A DNA stretch of 55,378 nucleotides from Candidatus Zymogenaceae bacterium (GTDB lineage Bacteria; Desulfobacterota; Zymogenia; Zymogenales; Zymogenaceae). Under the pieces are notes generated by a model. That model was not told the origin of the DNA and made no database searches. It was given only the letters and a program-made list of their open reading frames with translations. The stretch's first letter is position 1. Each line of letters begins with the position of its first letter. The position numbers and the translations under genes are program-made. This document shows positions 51,743 through 55,378 of this stretch, piece by piece. Location: assembly GCA_016931225.1 (NCBI GenBank), contig JAFGFE010000011.1:1-55378 (forward strand), read 5' to 3'.

Positions 51743-52600
51743 TCACGAGGAGGCGGCCCGGCAGTTTCGTACGTACTCGTCGATGAGGCGGTCGTATTCC
51801 GCCATGAGTCGCCTCACCTGTGGGTGGTCCACCCGGAAGGAACGGCCGTCGATGGTGTGGATGGGCAGGAGCTTCGCCGACGTGCCGGTCAGGAAGGCGG
51901 CGTCGAATCCGCCCAGGTCACGCCGGTGCACCCTGGTCTCGATCAGGGGGATGTCAAGACGTGCGGCGATCTGGATGACCTTCATGCGGGTGATGCCCGG
52001 CAGCACGTCATTCTCCGGCGGGGTGATCAGGGTGTCGTGATCGACCAAAAAGACGTTGTGTTTACTTCCCTCGGTCAGAAACCGGTCGGCGCTCTCCAAG
52101 AGCAGGTCGTGGTGCCCGCTCTTTTCCAGCTTTGTCCGGAGTCTTCGCCTGAGCTCAGGGTTGTACTGTTTGACGGTCGGATTGTGTCTTTCTCCGGAAA
52201 AGATCCCGACGCTCACACCATTTTGATACATGGCGTCTGCGGGGTACCGGCTGGCGATGAAGGAGATGAGACAGACGTCTTCCGACGGATTGCCTCCTCC
52301 CAGGGCCACCTTCACATTGCCGGTCGTCAACCCTGTGTGTCGCACAAGCTCGCCGATGAAATCGGAGAGGTGCTCCGCCGGCACTTTAAGATGCGTGTCG
52401 GTAAGCCGCGCCGAGCGGACCAGGCGGGCCGCGTGCTCTTCCAGGAAGAGGGGGACGCCATCGATGATCCTGACGACCTCGTAGACGAAGCCCATGACCT
52501 TGCTTGTGCGATCGGCCAGCTCATCGATGGGGCGGATGTCGCCGTTGTCGATGAAGTGGGTGCCGATCGGCTCGTCCGAGAGGAAACCGGTGGGTGTCAT
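51743..52600 (-). CDS. Class IV PLP-dependent aminotransferase (IlvE/D-Ala type)
   Basis: A 285-residue enzyme of fold type IV. 'VYEVVRIIDGVPLFLEEHAARL' (split here) is the N-terminal domain, the lysine for PLP lies in 'NPTVKQYNPELRRRL', and 'LTEGSKHNVFLV' and 'VLPGITR' are the cofactor-phosphate motifs. It makes or uses branched-chain or D-amino acids or aminodeoxychorismate; the choice is open. Lies upstream of nothing; downstream of an S1P-lyase-like gene with a hairpin between. Confidence 0.85.
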   Translation of the reverse strand: MTPTGFLSDEPIGTHFIDNGDIRPIDELADRTSKVMGFVYEVVRIIDGVPLFLEEHAARLVRSARLTDTHLKVPAEHLSDFIGELVRHTGLTTGNVKVALGGGNPSEDVCLISFIASRYPADAMYQNGVSVGIFSGERHNPTVKQYNPELRRRLRTKLEKSGHHDLLLESADRFLTEGSKHNVFLVDHDTLITPPENDVLPGITRMKVIQIAARLDIPLIETRVHRRDLGGFDAAFLTGTSAKLLPIHTIDGRSFRVDHPQVRRLMAEYDRLIDEYVRNCRAASS

Positions 52601-52612
52601 ATATATCCGGAT

Positions 52613-52643
52613 CGGGGCGGCCCCGTTATTCCGGGGCCGTCCC
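52613..52643. terminator. Hairpin between the decarboxylase and aminotransferase genes
   Basis: CGGGGCGGCCCCG pairs with CGGGGCCGTCCCG (one G-T) around a short loop. No T-run on minus, so it may be an attenuator or a weak terminator. Confidence 0.5.
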
Positions 52644-52699
52644 GGCGTATCGATTTGGAAAGAAATCCGAGGCGATGTTCCATCGGGCGGATTTTGTAA

Positions 52700-53983
52700 T
52701 CACATATATTTCAGAATGGATTCCGAGGTGATTTCGCCCGCGCGGACGCCCTTGGCCACCTCGTCCACCGCATTGATGAAGCTGTCGACGACCTGGTCCG
52801 ACACCGGGTCGCAGATGAACTGGATGAGCATCGGCTCGTACACCGGGAACACGAACTTCTGGCGGTCAAACAGCCCCGCCATGAAGGAGAGGTAGTCGTG
52901 ATCGCCCACGTCCAGAAGCAGCGGAGTCAGGTCGTTTTCCCATATTTCAACGCCCTCGACGGCGTTGAGGCCGTCGATGTAGCGCTTCCTCACCTCGATA
53001 AAACGCTTCGCCAGATTCATGTATCCGGACTCGCCCAGGTACATCATCACCGCCCAGGCCGACGCGATGGACCCGGCGGGAAACGACCCCAGGATCGCCT
53101 CGGTGTTGTAGGGCCCGGACGGCCAGTCCGACGGATGGCACCAGTGGTGCTCCTGCAGTTCCTTGTTGCGGAAGAGGATGACCGAGCAGGGCTTCGCCGA
53201 GTACCCGTATTTGTGCAGGTCCGCAGACAAACTCATCACGCCGGGGACGGAGAAATTCCACTTGGTCGGGATGGGAAAGCCGAGCTTCTCCACCCAGGGG
53301 GCCAGAAATCCCCCCAGGCAACCGTCGGAGTGCATCCACAGGTCGTGTTTCCGGGCCAGGGCCGCCAGCTCCTCGATGGGATCATAGAGACCGTAGGGCC
53401 AGCAGGGGGAGGAGCCCGCGATCATGATGGTGTTCTCGTTGATTGCCGCCTCCATGGCCGCCACGTCCGCCCGGAAGTCCGGCCCCACCGGGATGCGGTT
53501 CAGGGTGATGCCGGTGTAGTGGCACCACTTGCTGAACGCGGCGTGGATGGTATAGGGGGCCACGATCTCAGGCGCGGTGATGTGGGGCTTTGTGGCCTTG
53601 GCCCACTGACGAGCCGCGTTGATGGCGCAGTAGAGACTCTCAGAACCCCCGGAGGTGATATTCACTCGGGCGTCGTCGCCTGCGTCCAGGATTTCCACCA
53701 CCATCCGCTTGACCTCCTGCTCGAGGGTCTGCATGCCGTGGGCGATCTCCTTGACCAGCATGTTCTTCTTCAGATACTTGTTGAAGGCCATCTTCGAGAC
53801 TTCGTTGACCTCGTAATGATCCTGGAGCGTGGTGGCGTAGATCATTACGTGGCCGTCCACCGGCTTCGCGTCTTCGTCGTAGATATCGTTCAGCCTTTTT
53901 TCGACGTCGTCCGCGCTCTTTCCCTTATTGGGAAATACCGGGTGATCGAAAACAACGTCCTGTCCCTCTCCGAAATAACCCAT
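52700..53983 (-). CDS. PLP-dependent decarboxylase, sphingosine-1-phosphate lyase-like
   Basis: A 427-residue group II PLP enzyme. 'ITSGGSESLYCAINAAR' binds the cofactor phosphate, 'WMHSDGCLGGF' has the Asp that pairs the pyridine, and the internal-aldimine Lys is in 'SADLHKYGYSAKP'. The sequence is closer to sphingosine-1-phosphate lyase (Dpl1) than to glutamate decarboxylase. Bacterial members can split sphingoid base phosphates or decarboxylate acidic amino acids. A TetR regulator lies 80 bases upstream on the same strand. Confidence 0.88.
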   Translation of the reverse strand: MGYFGEGQDVVFDHPVFPNKGKSADDVEKRLNDIYDEDAKPVDGHVMIYATTLQDHYEVNEVSKMAFNKYLKKNMLVKEIAHGMQTLEQEVKRMVVEILDAGDDARVNITSGGSESLYCAINAARQWAKATKPHITAPEIVAPYTIHAAFSKWCHYTGITLNRIPVGPDFRADVAAMEAAINENTIMIAGSSPCWPYGLYDPIEELAALARKHDLWMHSDGCLGGFLAPWVEKLGFPIPTKWNFSVPGVMSLSADLHKYGYSAKPCSVILFRNKELQEHHWCHPSDWPSGPYNTEAILGSFPAGSIASAWAVMMYLGESGYMNLAKRFIEVRKRYIDGLNAVEGVEIWENDLTPLLLDVGDHDYLSFMAGLFDRQKFVFPVYEPMLIQFICDPVSDQVVDSFINAVDEVAKGVRAGEITSESILKYM

Positions 53984-54063
53984 ATCATGCCTCCTTGGTA
54001 TTCACAAAACGGTTGTGTGAACGCCGGCGACGATCCGTCCCGGCGGCGATATATGATACTGAT

Positions 54064-54669
54064 TTATAAATCCTGTTTCATGCCCAGGAATTTCTTGATG
54101 TGCGTCTTGAAATACTTGCCGTACTCCTCGACGTCCCGGACGTATCCCGCCACGGCCCAGTAGTAGTCGAATCCCTCCAGCAGCATCATCACGAAGACCG
54201 CCGCCTTCTCCGGTTCCTCGACGTCTATGACGCCCCGGGCCGTCCCCAGCTCGATCTCCCGGACGAGGAATCCCTTGAGCCGATCGTACATGAGGCTGAA
54301 CCGCTCCCGGACCCGCTCGTTCATCAATGAGAGGTAGAAGCAGGAATAGAAGACGCGGTAGTCGACGATTTCCGTCCATTGTCTGCCGAAGATGATATCA
54401 AGGGATGTCTCCAGGCGCCGGTCCGGGTCGTCGATGCCGGCGACCAGCCCGGCGAACGCCTCCTCGTATCGGTCGGTGATGAAATCGACCAGGGAGACGA
54501 TCATCTCGTCCTTGGTGGAAAAATAATAGGTGATGAGGCTCTTGTGGACCCCCGCCCGCTTCGCGATGCGGGAGAGGGTGGCGCCCTCGATGCCGTCATC
54601 CCTGATTACATCGCAGACATGCCCGAGCAGCTCCAGGCGTTTCTGTTCCGATCTGTTTTTCCGTCCCAT
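54064..54669 (-). CDS. TetR family regulator
   Basis: About 201 residues. The helix-turn-helix is seen in 'EGATLSRIAKRAGVHKSLI' and 'TYYFSTKDEMIVSL'. The ligand domain is aromatic-rich ('DYRVFYSCFYLSLMNERVRE'). It is in front of the S1P-lyase-like gene and probably regulates it. ATG 54669 chosen; the longer frame adds 60 unlikely residues. Confidence 0.85.
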   Translation of the reverse strand: MGRKNRSEQKRLELLGHVCDVIRDDGIEGATLSRIAKRAGVHKSLITYYFSTKDEMIVSLVDFITDRYEEAFAGLVAGIDDPDRRLETSLDIIFGRQWTEIVDYRVFYSCFYLSLMNERVRERFSLMYDRLKGFLVREIELGTARGVIDVEEPEKAAVFVMMLLEGFDYYWAVAGYVRDVEEYGKYFKTHIKKFLGMKQDL

Positions 54670-54908
54670 GTTGTTCTTTGTGTGTTTTTCTATATAAATT
54701 AGTTGGCCGACCGTATAAACTATTCGTGAATCGTACGCCTGTTTTTGATTGCTGTCAATGGTTTTTTTAGTTTTTTCGTATTGGGAGAGGGGCACGAGGA
54801 AATCGTGCGTATGGGGAATCCTGGTGACAGTCCCAAGGTGTATCATCGGACGAAGATGTATTGTCCACGAGATTTTTTCGCCTTTTTTTCGTCCGTGGAT
54901 TCTCTATA

Positions 54909-55289
54909 TTAATTTTTCCTTCTTTCAAACTTGCGTTTGATAGACGAGATTAGTAAATAGATGAAAATTGCTGAAAAACTTAATTGTAAAAAAGTTAAAA
55001 AGTAGATTGATGTGCCATCAAGTAGGACATCATATTGAAACTTTCCCATAGTCATGACAACAAGACTATACATAAGTGCATGTATATAGTCATATATGAA
55101 TTTTGAAGAAATAAATTGAAGAGTGAATGCGATTCTGTAATCAATAGGATTTCCATTAATAATAAGACCACCAGTCAGCAGATAGAGTGAAGGGAAAATT
55201 AGAGTGGTAGACACTAGCCAAGCAAAAGCTCTTAGCGGTCGTTCATAATATAAAGAAAATAGTCGATGAAGAATAAGAACTAGCTGCAT
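54909..55289 (-). CDS. Small AT-rich membrane protein, unknown
   Basis: About 126 residues with three hydrophobic segments ('LVSTTLIFPSLYLLTGGLII', 'YDYIHALMYSLVVMTMG' and 'TFLQLSFSAIFIYLLISSI') and a basic tail. The order, a 'ERPLRAF' motif before the first helix, a middle loop and a last helix then basic residues, is like the C-terminal membrane part of some pentapeptide-repeat or two-helix channel proteins, but no channel filter is seen. The region is far more AT-rich than the rest. ATG 55289 has AGGA upstream; a TTG at 55343 is possible. Window edge is near, so it may be a fragment. Confidence 0.45.
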   Translation of the reverse strand: MQLVLILHRLFSLYYERPLRAFAWLVSTTLIFPSLYLLTGGLIINGNPIDYRIAFTLQFISSKFIYDYIHALMYSLVVMTMGKFQYDVLLDGTSIYFLTFLQLSFSAIFIYLLISSIKRKFERRKN

Positions 55290-55378
55290 AGCTGTCCTGA
55301 ACGAGACTTGAGTTGACAGTGGCCGTACCTCCCGGCATGTCAATGGCGGTTACACAGTCATAACCTGCCGATCCAGAT

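Noticed and set aside
1-55378. tRNA, rRNA or other classical RNA genes
   Set aside because: No cloverleaf or rRNA core sequence was recognised on either strand by eye; a tRNA scan would confirm.

Overview
The window reads as a piece of chromosome from a Gram-negative, probably anaerobic bacterium, most likely Desulfobacterota (deltaproteobacteria-like). The grounds are the mix of genes: an MlaE-MlaF-MlaD lipid-transport set, several lipoproteins, a ResB/CcsA cytochrome c maturation pair next to a multiheme cytochrome, a RACo-type corrinoid-activating ferredoxin, V4R-domain proteins, a CHASE2 adenylate cyclase and a GC-rich background. I saw no rRNA, tRNA, CRISPR array or intact insertion sequence. 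The lineage is inference.

Layout. 1-5.9 kb: a 5'-truncated abortive-infection-type fragment, then a minus-strand run (lipoprotein, half-size permease, Nudix hydrolase, exported beta-rich protein, Gfo/Idh/MocA oxidoreductase) and a plus-strand nucleotidyltransferase-like gene. 5.9-10.2 kb: two metallophosphoesterase-fold proteins, one of which has lost its whole metal site, a YdjC/ChbG deacetylase with a possible leaderless start, a zincin-like metallopeptidase, an exported esterase and a dodecin. 10.2-14.1 kb: an AT-rich island with a decayed tyrosine recombinase and a five-PAS hybrid histidine kinase, bracketed by a 13-bp inverted repeat. 14.2-21.3 kb: what looks like one long minus-strand operon, purH-purD-purE, a tetraheme cytochrome, ResB, CcsA and a glycerophosphodiesterase, with a promoter at 21233-21261, a roughly 250-nt leader and a terminator at 14184-14213.

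21.3-36.6 kb, all minus strand: a DUF2339/DUF3999 pair, three tandem 34-bp hairpin repeats running into the 3' end of the RACo gene, a beta-rich lipoprotein, MlaD/MlaF/MlaE, a CHASE2 adenylate cyclase, a TrkA-type potassium channel with no normal start codon, and two tandem GH1 glycosidases. 36.8-42.8 kb: an exported TPR-CHAT protease, a class II aldolase homologue without its catalytic and zinc residues, a CBS-pair protein and a V4R protein.

43-55.4 kb: a TetR regulator and an acyl-CoA synthetase behind two palindromic operators and a G-quadruplex motif, a lone receiver protein, a phytoene-desaturase-like oxidoreductase, an AcuC-like deacetylase, a small membrane protein, a second V4R protein, a DUF3795 protein, a class IV aminotransferase, an S1P-lyase-like PLP enzyme with another TetR regulator, and an AT-rich small membrane protein at the edge.

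The main candidates for something not described are the two conserved-fold, dead-site enzymes (5901-6701 and 40075-40929), the hairpin repeat array at 24754-24849, the exported CHAT protease, and the Mla operon that carries an extra beta-rich lipoprotein.
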